Of a stretch of DNA of 64,000 nucleotides, positions 54,614 to 63,245 are shown piece after piece (the first letter of the stretch is position 1; the number at the start of each line of letters is the position of its first letter). The notes below the pieces were generated by a model. That model was given only the letters and a program-made list of their open reading frames with translations, was not told the DNA's origin and did not search any database. This DNA is from JACRDG01 sp963760985 (GTDB lineage: Bacteria; Desulfobacterota; Desulfomonilia; Desulfomonilales; Desulfomonilaceae): positions 434,001-498,000 of the forward strand of contig CAVXFM010000016.1 of the NCBI GenBank assembly GCA_963760985.1, in the 5' to 3' direction. The position numbers were made by a program, and so were the translations under genes.

Positions 54614-57289
54614 GTGTCGCGATTTCCCCGGGCCAGATTTTCAGTAATGCTATTTCTCGTGTTCGGATTAATGCTGACGCTTCTGGCTACTGCCGCTTTC
54701 CCTATGGATGGCGCACTGACCCAGTTCCGTTTATCCAACGGCCTTCAAGTAGTGGTCAAAGAGGATCATTCGCGCAAGGTCACGGCTATCCAAATGTGGG
54801 TAATGGTAGGAAGTGCCTATGAGAGCGCTGCGGAACGCGGCATCAGTCACGTCATCGAGCACATGGCGTTCAAAGGCACCAAAAAGCGAGGTGTCGGGCA
54901 GATAGCAACCGAGGTGGAACAAATCGGGGGAGACATCAACGCGTACACGAGTTGGGACGAAACGGTTTTTCACGTGGTCGTGCCTTCTTGCAAGACGCAC
55001 AACGGCCTGGACATTATCACTGACGCGGTGTTCCGGTCGGTCATAGACCCCGCGGAGCTGGAGAAGGAAAAGAAGGTCGTGCTCGAAGAAATCCTTATGG
55101 ACAAAGATCATCCGGATGATGTGGCATCCGAATTGCTCTTCAAAACCGCATATGTGAAAAGTCCGTACCGATTTCCGGTCATAGGCAGCAAGGCGATTGT
55201 GGAAAAGCTCACGCGGCAGAACATCGTCGATTTTCGCAAGAAGTGGTACGTCCCGGAAAATATGTTCTTGTTGGTGGTGGGCGACGTAGACCCTGTCGCG
55301 GTTCGCCAAGATGTCGAACGCCTCACCGCGGACGTGAAACCTACGGCGTTTTTTCAGCCGCCACTCCCCCAGGAACCGCGTGAAGAGCAAATCCGGGGTT
55401 CTCTGGTCCGGAACCGGAGTGCCAAGCAAGCCTGGCTCAACATCGCTTTTCACATTCCTTCCATGAAGGGAAATGATGTCAATGCATTGGATCTTGCCGC
55501 AGACATCCTCGGCGGGAGAGACGATTCACGGCTTCTCAGGATACTCAAGCAGGAAAAGGGCTTGGTAAACTCGTTCTACGCCTATTCCATGACGCCCAAG
55601 GAATCAGGGCTGATGATCCTGTCCGCGACCCTGGATGCCAGGAATCTCGAGCTTGCGACTCAGACCATCATGGAGGAATTGGCCCGGCTGGCTCAGAAGC
55701 TGCCCTCAAAGGCAGAATTGCAGGAAGCGAAGATCCATGTGGAATCAGACCACGTGTACGCGCGGGAGACGGTTCAAGGCGTGGCAAGGAGTATGGGCGC
55801 GTATAAGAATCAGCTCGACGACGCGGAATACGGTGCGAAGTATCTCACGCTGAATTCCGCTGTGACTTCTCAGCAGATCTCCGCAGTGGTAAAGAAGTAT
55901 CTCACGCCTCCTCATGTGACGGTGAGCGTATTGTTGCCGGAGGGCGACGCTAAGGACTTCCGGATAGAAAATCTTGAGAAAATCGTAAGTCGATTTCAAC
56001 CAAAGGAGAAAGCTGCGGCTTCTCCGAAGGCTGTGCCCACCGATACCACCGTGTACAAGGAACTGTCCAATGGAGTGAAAGTGGTTCTTGTCCCTGATGA
56101 CTCCAATCCGGTCATCAGCTTCCGAATCGCGTGTCTCGGAGGAAAGCGATTTGAAACCGAAGAGACCCAGGGAATCATGAATTTTGTGTCTCGCATGCTG
56201 AAAAAAGGCGCGGCAGGCATGACTGAAGAAGAAATTGCGCGCAAAGTCAATCAAATGGGGGGCTCGGTGGATGGCTTTTCCGGATACGATTCGTTCGGTC
56301 TGTACGCCAGTTTCTTCAGCAGATACTGGAACCAGGGCCTGGAACTGCTTGCTCAATTATACGCGGACCCGACGTTCCCTCAACAGAAGCTGGAAAGAGA
56401 ACGCGACCTGATCATAAACAATATAAAGACCGAGCAAGAGAGTCCCACCGAATACCTGCTCAAGGTGTTGAACAAAACCGTCTTCCCTGCTTCTCCTTAT
56501 GGATTCGATCAATCAGGGACCGTGCAGACGGTCTCCGCGTTCACTGCGGACGATCTCAAACAGACGTACCGGCGCTTTGCCGTGCCGTCCAACACGGTCA
56601 TTGCCGCGGTCGGGAAGATGGACACCAAAGCAGTCTTAGATGCGCTGGAAAAGCTCTTTGGTAAAACTCCAGGGAAACCTTTCGAGATGCCCGTGGTCCC
56701 TCCTGAGGAACCCCTCACAAAGGTGCGAGAGACCGTAATGCACGTGCCGCGCGTCAAGGCGTACCTCGCGATAGGTTTTCAGACAGTCACCCTGCATGAT
56801 CCTGATCGTTTCCCCCTGGAAGTGCTGGACAATATCCTCGCAGGCCAGGGAGGTCGGCTTTTTCGCCAACTTCGGGACAAGGAATCGCTCGCGTACGTGG
56901 TGACGTCCTTTTTCCGTCCTGGCATGTCTCCGGGAGTTTTCGGGGTATACATGGGCTGCGATGCGCCAAAAGTCGATCGGGCCTTCGCGGGACTCAAGGA
57001 GCAAATAGCGCTCATCAAAAAGACAAAAGTGAGCAACGCGGAACTTCAGAAAGCCATCGACAATCTGATCGGAAATCATTTTATTTCGCTGCAAAGTAGT
57101 GCAGAGCGTGCGCAAACCACAGGGCTTTACACCCTGTATGGCCTTGGATATGACTACGATCCGACATACGTCAAGAAAATCCACGAAGTAAAGGCAGAGG
57201 ACGTGCTCCGTGTCGCACGGAAATACCTTGATCTCACGCATTGTGCGACCGTCAAGATCCTCCCTGAGGCAAAGCACGAGACGAACTAA
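54614..57289 (+). CDS. M16-family zinc metallopeptidase, two-domain (PqqL-like)
   Basis: 891 residues from a GTG at 54614, chosen because AAAGGAGACACAC lies just before it and a signal peptide follows (MLFLVFGLMLTLLATAAFP). The first M16 domain has the inverted zinc motif HxxEH (His79, Glu82, His83; GISHVIEHMAFKGTK) and a distal Glu in KKVVLEEILMDKDHP. The second half (from about residue 505, ELSNGVKVVLVPDDSNP) lacks HxxEH and has the inactive-domain pattern. The whole resembles pitrilysin/PqqL-type periplasmic peptidases that clear peptides such as signal or HtrA products. It is convergent with the small Cx3C gene. Confidence 0.9.
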   Translation: MSRFPRARFSVMLFLVFGLMLTLLATAAFPMDGALTQFRLSNGLQVVVKEDHSRKVTAIQMWVMVGSAYESAAERGISHVIEHMAFKGTKKRGVGQIATEVEQIGGDINAYTSWDETVFHVVVPSCKTHNGLDIITDAVFRSVIDPAELEKEKKVVLEEILMDKDHPDDVASELLFKTAYVKSPYRFPVIGSKAIVEKLTRQNIVDFRKKWYVPENMFLLVVGDVDPVAVRQDVERLTADVKPTAFFQPPLPQEPREEQIRGSLVRNRSAKQAWLNIAFHIPSMKGNDVNALDLAADILGGRDDSRLLRILKQEKGLVNSFYAYSMTPKESGLMILSATLDARNLELATQTIMEELARLAQKLPSKAELQEAKIHVESDHVYARETVQGVARSMGAYKNQLDDAEYGAKYLTLNSAVTSQQISAVVKKYLTPPHVTVSVLLPEGDAKDFRIENLEKIVSRFQPKEKAAASPKAVPTDTTVYKELSNGVKVVLVPDDSNPVISFRIACLGGKRFETEETQGIMNFVSRMLKKGAAGMTEEEIARKVNQMGGSVDGFSGYDSFGLYASFFSRYWNQGLELLAQLYADPTFPQQKLERERDLIINNIKTEQESPTEYLLKVLNKTVFPASPYGFDQSGTVQTVSAFTADDLKQTYRRFAVPSNTVIAAVGKMDTKAVLDALEKLFGKTPGKPFEMPVVPPEEPLTKVRETVMHVPRVKAYLAIGFQTVTLHDPDRFPLEVLDNILAGQGGRLFRQLRDKESLAYVVTSFFRPGMSPGVFGVYMGCDAPKVDRAFAGLKEQIALIKKTKVSNAELQKAIDNLIGNHFISLQSSAERAQTTGLYTLYGLGYDYDPTYVKKIHEVKAEDVLRVARKYLDLTHCATVKILPEAKHETN

Positions 57290-57386
57290 GATCCGCCGGG
57301 CTTCCCTTGGGGAAGGCCTTATCAGGAGATCCTGAAAAGGCGTCGCCACCCCGCTCCGGGAGCCCCGATCCCTGAGCATATCACGC

Positions 57387-57426
57387 GCAAGTGCGTTGAG
57401 AATGATCTCATTCTCAACGCACTTGC
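57387..57426. terminator. Perfect 40-bp palindrome
   Basis: GCAAGTGCGTTGAGAATGA and TCATTCTCAACGCACTTGC form a 19-bp perfect stem with a TC centre, between convergent genes. It probably acts as a bidirectional terminator or can extrude as a cruciform. A weaker hairpin CTTCCC/GGGAAG lies at about 57305. Confidence 0.6.
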
Positions 57427-57542
57427 CGAAAAATCCACCCATATTTCATATCATAACCACGTGTGCTTTCGGCCGCCACGACACCATCTGCACGGCCGCG
57501 AAGTAGTTTTCACTCACGTGCGTTCTCCAGGCCGGCCATCTG

Positions 57543-57788
57543 CTATATCGCACAGGAAGCCCTGCACAGAGAAACCCTGTCCGGGTTACCGAACGCGTCG
57601 TTCATACAGCGTTCATAGCAGAGCACGTACGCCCCTTCATCTTGGCCAGCGCGCTCTTCGATCAAATTGGCGTCTGCGGCCGCTAGCCTATCCGCCGATC
57701 GTCCTGTCAGATACAGTGACCGCATAATAAATCCCACCACTACGAACCACGCTGCCATTCCGAGGATTCTGATTACCATGTCTTCCAT
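57543..57788 (-). CDS. Small membrane protein with a twin Cx3C motif
   Basis: 81 residues, ATG behind GGAGGAGGAATCTC. One membrane helix (residues 6-27, IRILGMAAWFVVVGFIM) is followed by a soluble tail with Cys57, Cys61, Cys75 and Cys79, i.e. Cx3C-x13-Cx3C (CYERCMNDAFG ... CRASC). This spacing recalls helical-hairpin disulfide proteins of the twin-Cx3C kind. The tail is probably periplasmic and oxidised. No family is recognised. It is divergent from htpX with a 169-base gap. Confidence 0.6.
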   Translation of the reverse strand: MEDMVIRILGMAAWFVVVGFIMRSLYLTGRSADRLAAADANLIEERAGQDEGAYVLCYERCMNDAFGNPDRVSLCRASCAI

Positions 57789-57957
57789 GAGATTCCTCCT
57801 CCATTCTGCTGGTACGTTAGATGCGGGCGATTCGCCTCAGATTCATACGGCGGGAGAAAAAGGCCTGTGAGCCTCACTGGCATAAGCCAACACAGAGTGG
57901 TTATGATATGGGTGAGGCTCTTTTGCCCCACCGAAAAGTCGTGGGAGGTGCGCATTC

Positions 57958-58914
57958 ATGGGCAGCAACTTCAGGCATCACGCGGTGCGAAACTTCATGC
58001 ACTCTGCCCTTCTTATCTGCAGCATGGTGGCTCTTTGCGCTCTCATCGGGTGGTTGTTGGGAGGAACCATGGGCCTGATCTGGCTTACCACGCTTGCCAT
58101 ATTCGTGCTCGTGGTCGGCCCCAGGGTTTCCCCGCAGCTCGTTCTCAGGATGTATGGAGCCAAGCCCATCAGGGAATACGAAGCGCCCGGGTTGATCAGA
58201 CTCTTTCGCGACCTTGCCGCATCCGCGGGCCTTCCCGCGATGCCCGAGCTGTACCATATCCCGAGTTCCATGGCCAACGCGTTCGCAGTGGGCTCGTGGA
58301 AAAGCGGGGCAGTGGCCATGACCGACGGCCTGCTCCGGGGGTTTACGTCACGAGAGATCCGCTCCATCCTCGCTCACGAGGTAGGCCATTTGCGGAGTAA
58401 CGACGGTTGGGTTATGAGTCTGGCCGATTCCATCAGTCAAATGGTCAATGTCATGTCCTGGATCGGTCAATTGCTCCTCTTGCTCAATCTTCCTCTCTTC
58501 CTGCTGGAAATCGATCGGGTTCCGTGGCTGCTCGTCATGGTGCTGGTGTTCGCACCCACCCTCAGCGCCCTGTTGCAACTCGCTCTCGCACGAACCCGAG
58601 AATTCGAGGCTGATGTGGAGGCAGTCCGCCTGACCGGAGATCCTCAAGGGTTGATATCGGGGTTGACAAAACTTGAACGGCTTTCAGGCAACTGGTTCGA
58701 GCGCGTGTTCATGCCCGGCCGCCGCGTGCCTGAGCCCTCGTTACTCAGGACGCATCCCCCGACCGCGGAAAGGATACGGCGCTTGAGGGAGCTGGCAGAG
58801 GACCTGACCCGCGCACACGAAGTGGAGCACGAAGAACGGCCCCATGAATTCCTGGGCAGTCGTCGGCCCGTATCCGATGAACCTCGTTGGCATGTGAGCA
58901 GGTTTTGGTCCTGA
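57958..58914 (+). CDS. htpX: Zinc metalloprotease HtpX family
   Basis: 318 residues, ATG behind GGGAGGTG. Two N-terminal membrane segments are followed by the M48 zinc site His140-Glu141-x-x-His144 (SILAHEVGHLRSND) and a downstream Glu (RTREFEADVEAV). The C-terminal LRTHPPTAERIRRLREL is diagnostic. It is an inner-membrane protease that removes damaged membrane proteins. It sits in an envelope quality-control neighbourhood with degP and the M16 peptidase. Confidence 0.93.
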   Translation: MGSNFRHHAVRNFMHSALLICSMVALCALIGWLLGGTMGLIWLTTLAIFVLVVGPRVSPQLVLRMYGAKPIREYEAPGLIRLFRDLAASAGLPAMPELYHIPSSMANAFAVGSWKSGAVAMTDGLLRGFTSREIRSILAHEVGHLRSNDGWVMSLADSISQMVNVMSWIGQLLLLLNLPLFLLEIDRVPWLLVMVLVFAPTLSALLQLALARTREFEADVEAVRLTGDPQGLISGLTKLERLSGNWFERVFMPGRRVPEPSLLRTHPPTAERIRRLRELAEDLTRAHEVEHEERPHEFLGSRRPVSDEPRWHVSRFWS

Positions 58915-59034
58915 ACGGGTCAAGACTCTTGCACAGTGGCCCTTTTTTTCGTACCAATTCAAGAGCCCACAAAATGCGTCGCGCAAAGACGCGCCTCATA
59001 CATCACGGGTAAGAATCACCCTAGTCCGAGGGAC

Positions 59035-59577
59035 ATGAATGCTCATCGAATCGGTACAAGCTGGAAATTGAAGTGTCAGGGCATAGCGTGGAGGAATTCG
59101 GAATATGAAGCCATCGCGTACCTCCCCGTGGACATCAGAGAAGTCCTTCCGTACCTGAACGCAACACTGAGGAACGGAACCTATTTCAGCGATGGCCCCG
59201 CTTTTTCCTGGCGAAAGGGAGACCACGAAATAGGCTTCTGGCACGATCGCATCGCAGTCGATCACCTTGAAAGTAGGGAGCAGGCCAAGGAAATGATCGA
59301 GCAGTTGGTGCAGATGGTCAACGACCACTGGGACAAACGAGGGGAAATTGAACCTGACACCACCATGCGAGAGAACCTGCAACCTCTGGAGCTTTACCGC
59401 CTGCTTCCACGAACCAACTGCAAGATCTGTGGGGAGAGCAGTTGCTTCACCTTTGCCCTCAAGCTCGCGGCAGGGCAGGTAACATTGGTGCAGTGTACGC
59501 CGCTGGCGGAAGGGGATAAAGACGAGCAACGAGCCCAATTGGAATCACTGCTCGCGACAAAGCGGACTTTGCTGTAG
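59035..59577 (+). CDS. Protein with a corrinoid-FeS-type 4Fe-4S domain
   Basis: 180 residues. The C-terminal CX2CX4CX16C (Cys129, Cys132, Cys137, Cys154; LLPRTNCKICGESSCFTFAL) is the small FeS domain found at the start of the AcsC subunit of the corrinoid/iron-sulfur protein and in related electron carriers. The N-terminal 120 residues (AYLPVDIREVLPYLNATLRN; ISWRKG-like strands) are a conserved partner domain of unknown function. It precedes an OYE-type reductase by 14 bases, so they are probably one operon and functional partners. Confidence 0.75.
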   Translation: MNAHRIGTSWKLKCQGIAWRNSEYEAIAYLPVDIREVLPYLNATLRNGTYFSDGPAFSWRKGDHEIGFWHDRIAVDHLESREQAKEMIEQLVQMVNDHWDKRGEIEPDTTMRENLQPLELYRLLPRTNCKICGESSCFTFALKLAAGQVTLVQCTPLAEGDKDEQRAQLESLLATKRTLL

Positions 59578-59591
59578 GAGAGAGGATCTTC

Positions 59592-60737
59592 ATGCCTGAA
59601 CTCTTTGAGAGAACGACGATAAAATCGTTGGAACTGGACAATCGGTTCGTCCGAAGCGCCACATGGTCCGGAGTGGGCGACCTGAAAGGATACGTCACCG
59701 ACCGGGCCGTCGAAATGTATACCAGGCTTGCGGATGGCGGTGTTGGCCTCATTATCACGGGGTTCCAGTACGTGATGCCCAACGGCGTGGCCATGCCCTA
59801 CCAGATAGGCAACTATGCGGATGACATGTGCGAAGGGCTCACGCAATGGGTAGAGGCGATTCATGCACACCGCGGCAAAGTGGTGGCTCAACTCGTACAC
59901 ACAGGCGCCAAGGCAAATCCCGATCTGTTCTTCGAAGAAGGGGAAGTGTGGGGGCCTTCCGCGGTGCCTGATCCATTGAACGGCCGGACTCCCAAGGAGA
60001 TGAGTCAGCAGGAGATCTCCCAAGTGGTCGAGGCTTTTGCCGCTGCTGCCGCGCGTGCGCAAAAAGCGGGTTTTGACGGGATACAGCTCCACGCCGCGCA
60101 TGGATACGGTATCAATCAATTCCTCTCGGCTGCTTCGAATCGTCGATCCGATACGTACGGCGGAGATATCCAGAGGCGGTACCGTTTCCTTGGTGAGATT
60201 CTGGAAGCGATCAGAGGAGCGGTGGGCAAAGACTACCCTGTGTTCATCAAGTTGAGCGGAAACGACTATTTTGAAGGAGGCCTCACTCAGGAGGAGTCGC
60301 TCACGGTCGGTCGTCGATTGGCAGATGACGGAATCGACTGCATTGAAGTGAGCGGAGGGAGCAGGGCTTCTGCTGACGGAATGATTCCATCCAGGCCGAA
60401 CATTCTTCGCGAACGAGAAGAGGCGTACCTGGCCCAATTGGCGAAGCGCTTCAAAGAAACCGTACCGGTTCCTATCATCACGGTAGGCGGAATACGTTCG
60501 TTGTCCGTGGCGTCGCGCATTGTCGATGAAGGCCTGGCTGACTACGTGGCAATGTGCCGTCCCTTTATCCGCGAGCCGAATTTGATCAAGCGCTGGAAAA
60601 GCGAAGACCTGCGCAAGGCAACGTGCATCTCCTGCAACGGATGTTTCGACACCGGCACGCAAGGAGCAGGTGTGAGCTGTGCTGCGGACAAGAGCCGTAA
60701 AGACCGACCGGAATCCGAACAGTCTCAGGATCGTTAA
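59592..60737 (+). CDS. NADH:flavin oxidoreductase, old yellow enzyme family
   Basis: 381 residues, ATG behind AGGAGAG. A single TIM barrel with FMN-binding sequences of the OYE family: NRFVRSATWSG, DGGVGLIITGFQYV, VVAQLVHTGAKA, FDGIQLHAAHGYGINQFLSA and SNRRSDTYGGDIQRRYRF, closing with VGGIRSLSVA and YVAMCRPFIREP. A C-terminal Cys cluster (CISCNGCFDTG ... GVSC) suggests a 4Fe-4S site as in the long 2,4-dienoyl-CoA reductase types, but the FAD/NAD domains of those are absent. It may receive electrons from the upstream FeS protein. Confidence 0.88.
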   Translation: MPELFERTTIKSLELDNRFVRSATWSGVGDLKGYVTDRAVEMYTRLADGGVGLIITGFQYVMPNGVAMPYQIGNYADDMCEGLTQWVEAIHAHRGKVVAQLVHTGAKANPDLFFEEGEVWGPSAVPDPLNGRTPKEMSQQEISQVVEAFAAAAARAQKAGFDGIQLHAAHGYGINQFLSAASNRRSDTYGGDIQRRYRFLGEILEAIRGAVGKDYPVFIKLSGNDYFEGGLTQEESLTVGRRLADDGIDCIEVSGGSRASADGMIPSRPNILREREEAYLAQLAKRFKETVPVPIITVGGIRSLSVASRIVDEGLADYVAMCRPFIREPNLIKRWKSEDLRKATCISCNGCFDTGTQGAGVSCAADKSRKDRPESEQSQDR

Positions 60738-60969
60738 GGGATTGCCGTGCAGCGGGGAGACACGCGCGTCGACGTGCAACGCAAGGGATGAAGAAGACTT
60801 TCGGAACCCCAAAGATGTAAAGGGGACCGGTCGGCCTGCCCATCAGTGTCACGGTTCACTTGAACGAGGACAGGATCACGAGCCCGGTCCCTTGGTGACC
60901 TGATGTTCGGGGTCCAGCAAACGGTCGTGCTCAGCGGCACTCTCCGTGGGCTGGGTTGCGGTTTCGTCG

Positions 60970-63054
60970 CTACGGTCCGTGCGTCCCGGTCTTGTCATCG
61001 TCCGGGAATTGGGGCATCGGGACACCGGGCCTCAGCGAAAGCGCCTTTGCAAAGTGCTTCTCAGCTTGGGCCCGATTGCCCATAAGTCGCAACGCGTATC
61101 CCAGATTGTACTGAGCCTCGAAGTTGTTCGGACTCAGTGCGACAGCTTTGGCGAGATGTCGTGCTGCCTCGGGGAAATTTCCCCACGCGATATAGCAGAC
61201 TCCCAGGTTCGTGAGAGCCCTTACCAATTCCGGCTGGAGCTGAATCGCCTTCTTGTACTGCTCGATTGCCTGCGCATGTAAATGAGATATCAGAAACGCA
61301 TTGCCGAGATTGTGATACGCGATGGCGAGAGTCTCTTCCACGTTTACCGCTTCCCTTAGTTCCCGTTTCGCTTCGGATTGCCTGCCCGTGCGCTCCAGTC
61401 CGCGAGAGCGTGCGCGATGATCCTCGATATACGCTTGTTTCAATGCGATGGTCTTCTCGAAATAGGGAATGGAATCTCTCGCGCGTCCGGCCGCGATCAG
61501 CGCATGGCCGAGATAGGTCTGGGAGTGCCAACTCAGAGGATTGTGCACGAGGTTGTAGGACCAGAAGGTAACCGAATCCTTCCACGTTGCGCCGTACCCC
61601 CACGTCTGCCAGCCGAGGAACGCGACGTATACTACGGCCAGGGCAGTCAACGCGGGGCGGACCAAAGGCCGTGAACGCTCGATCGCTGCGCAAATCAACA
61701 CACCGAACAAACCGGAAACGCCGACCATGGGCAGGTACATGAAGTGGTCGGCAACGTACGCAAGCCGGAGGTATCCGAATTTCATCACACCGATGACCGG
61801 AAGAAGCGGTATGAGAAAGTTGAAAAGGCACCAGAAGAGAAGACTTCCGATCCTGTCCCGATATCGGAACAACAGTGCGCATACGATGGCGAAGCCCAGA
61901 AGCGGCAACCACCAAAACGCTTGATGAACGTCCACATGCCAGCGGGGGTAAATGGCTGTGAGATCGAGGGGCATCAGTGCCTTGCCGAAGTAGAACCATG
62001 CCGCGGCAGCAGCGATGAAGGGGCGGTCCCCTATTGGCAGGTCGGGCGTGGCCTCCACATTCATACTCACGCGTTCGCTCTGCACCGCAGCCAGCCCCGC
62101 GGCAACAGCCACCACAAAGAACGGCACGAGTGGCCAAATGTTTTTCTTCACGGACCGGACCACCTGTCGCAACGCCGTGAAAGCCGTCGCATCCGCCGTT
62201 TTATCGGGAGTATCCCTTGACGCGGCAATTCCCACGGTCGCGGTTCCCTCGGTCGGCTGAGCAGAGTCTGCGCCCCTGTCACTCATCACCTTCCAGGCAA
62301 GCAAGGCCACAGGCAGTACCACCACGGTGGGTTTGGTCAAGAGAGCGATCGCAAAAAAGGCCAATGACCCGCAATAGGCTGCCGCGGTACCCCGGTCGGT
62401 GTATCTGACGAAGCTCAGGTACGCCAACAAATACAATGCAGTGGCCAGGAGCCCTTTGCGCTGGGCAAACCAGAGGATTGACGAGGTTTGCAAGGGATGA
62501 ATCAGGAAAATGAGCGCAGCCACGAGCGCAGCCTGAGGGGTCGCACCCACGGCACGGAGCAATCGGAAGACCAGAAGCCCGTTGAGGCAATGCAGGAGCA
62601 GATTCAGAAACAGGGTGAACCATGCGGAAGGTTCGTTTCCACCGATGAGCCACTTGTCCAGCATGAGGCTGACAGAAGCGACCGGCGCATAGTATCCGGT
62701 AACCACTTTCCCCTGGAAGTCCGTGAACAGCCGCACAGTGGTATCCCAGTAATGCGTCGTGTACAGGATGTTTCGATACGCGACGAGATCCCAGTCGATG
62801 AAGACGCTCGCAAGATGGGGCAGATAGAGAGCTGCGGTGATGGCTACGGACAGTGCGAGGAACAGGTACGACTTCTCCAGGATGAATGGAGCGCCGGAGG
62901 CACTCTGCGTGTCAGCCGATCCGACATCTTTGCTGTTTGCTTCGGAGAAAGCCATAGGGGAGATCTGTCTGTCGATTCCTTTTCGTGTGCTCGTCTCGCG
63001 CACCGCAGGGTGTCGATGCGAGGCTTTTCTGCTGCAGTCCGTGCGGACCACCAC
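60970..63054 (-). CDS. TMTC-like membrane protein with C-terminal TPRs
   Basis: 694 residues from a GTG at 63054 (GGAGCGA upstream); MAFSEANS at 62955 is an alternative start without a clear ribosome site. The N-terminal 450 residues have about eleven membrane segments and a luminal/periplasmic FIDWDLVAYRN acidic motif near the first loop. The C-terminal part has at least four TPR units (AIAYHNLGNAFLISHLHAQA, VRALTNLGVCYIAWGNFPEA, FEAQYNLGYALRLMGNRAQA). This layout resembles dolichol/undecaprenyl-phosphate-sugar-dependent O-mannosyltransferase-like (TMTC/DUF1736) proteins. A protein glycosylation role is plausible but not shown. Confidence 0.75.
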   Translation of the reverse strand: MVVRTDCSRKASHRHPAVRETSTRKGIDRQISPMAFSEANSKDVGSADTQSASGAPFILEKSYLFLALSVAITAALYLPHLASVFIDWDLVAYRNILYTTHYWDTTVRLFTDFQGKVVTGYYAPVASVSLMLDKWLIGGNEPSAWFTLFLNLLLHCLNGLLVFRLLRAVGATPQAALVAALIFLIHPLQTSSILWFAQRKGLLATALYLLAYLSFVRYTDRGTAAAYCGSLAFFAIALLTKPTVVVLPVALLAWKVMSDRGADSAQPTEGTATVGIAASRDTPDKTADATAFTALRQVVRSVKKNIWPLVPFFVVAVAAGLAAVQSERVSMNVEATPDLPIGDRPFIAAAAAWFYFGKALMPLDLTAIYPRWHVDVHQAFWWLPLLGFAIVCALLFRYRDRIGSLLFWCLFNFLIPLLPVIGVMKFGYLRLAYVADHFMYLPMVGVSGLFGVLICAAIERSRPLVRPALTALAVVYVAFLGWQTWGYGATWKDSVTFWSYNLVHNPLSWHSQTYLGHALIAAGRARDSIPYFEKTIALKQAYIEDHRARSRGLERTGRQSEAKRELREAVNVEETLAIAYHNLGNAFLISHLHAQAIEQYKKAIQLQPELVRALTNLGVCYIAWGNFPEAARHLAKAVALSPNNFEAQYNLGYALRLMGNRAQAEKHFAKALSLRPGVPMPQFPDDDKTGTHGP

Positions 63055-63245
63055 GTACGATCGCTCCGTACACTACCAGTGAGTCGAGACCGCCTTTGAA
63101 GTCTTAGCACCCTACACCTCTCAGCTCAAGGGCATTACCGCCGCGTATCCACAACACCAGGCCGCGGGCAAGTGGGTAGCTTGCCAAGGTCCAGGCGAAC
63201 CGGTATAGATACTGTTTGTGATTCTCCTTTTCACAGGAGCGCTTA

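Noticed and set aside
56636..57442. 268-residue antisense ORF over the M16 peptidase gene
   Set aside because: Shadow of a complete, uninterrupted M16 gene; no family match and no plausible start.
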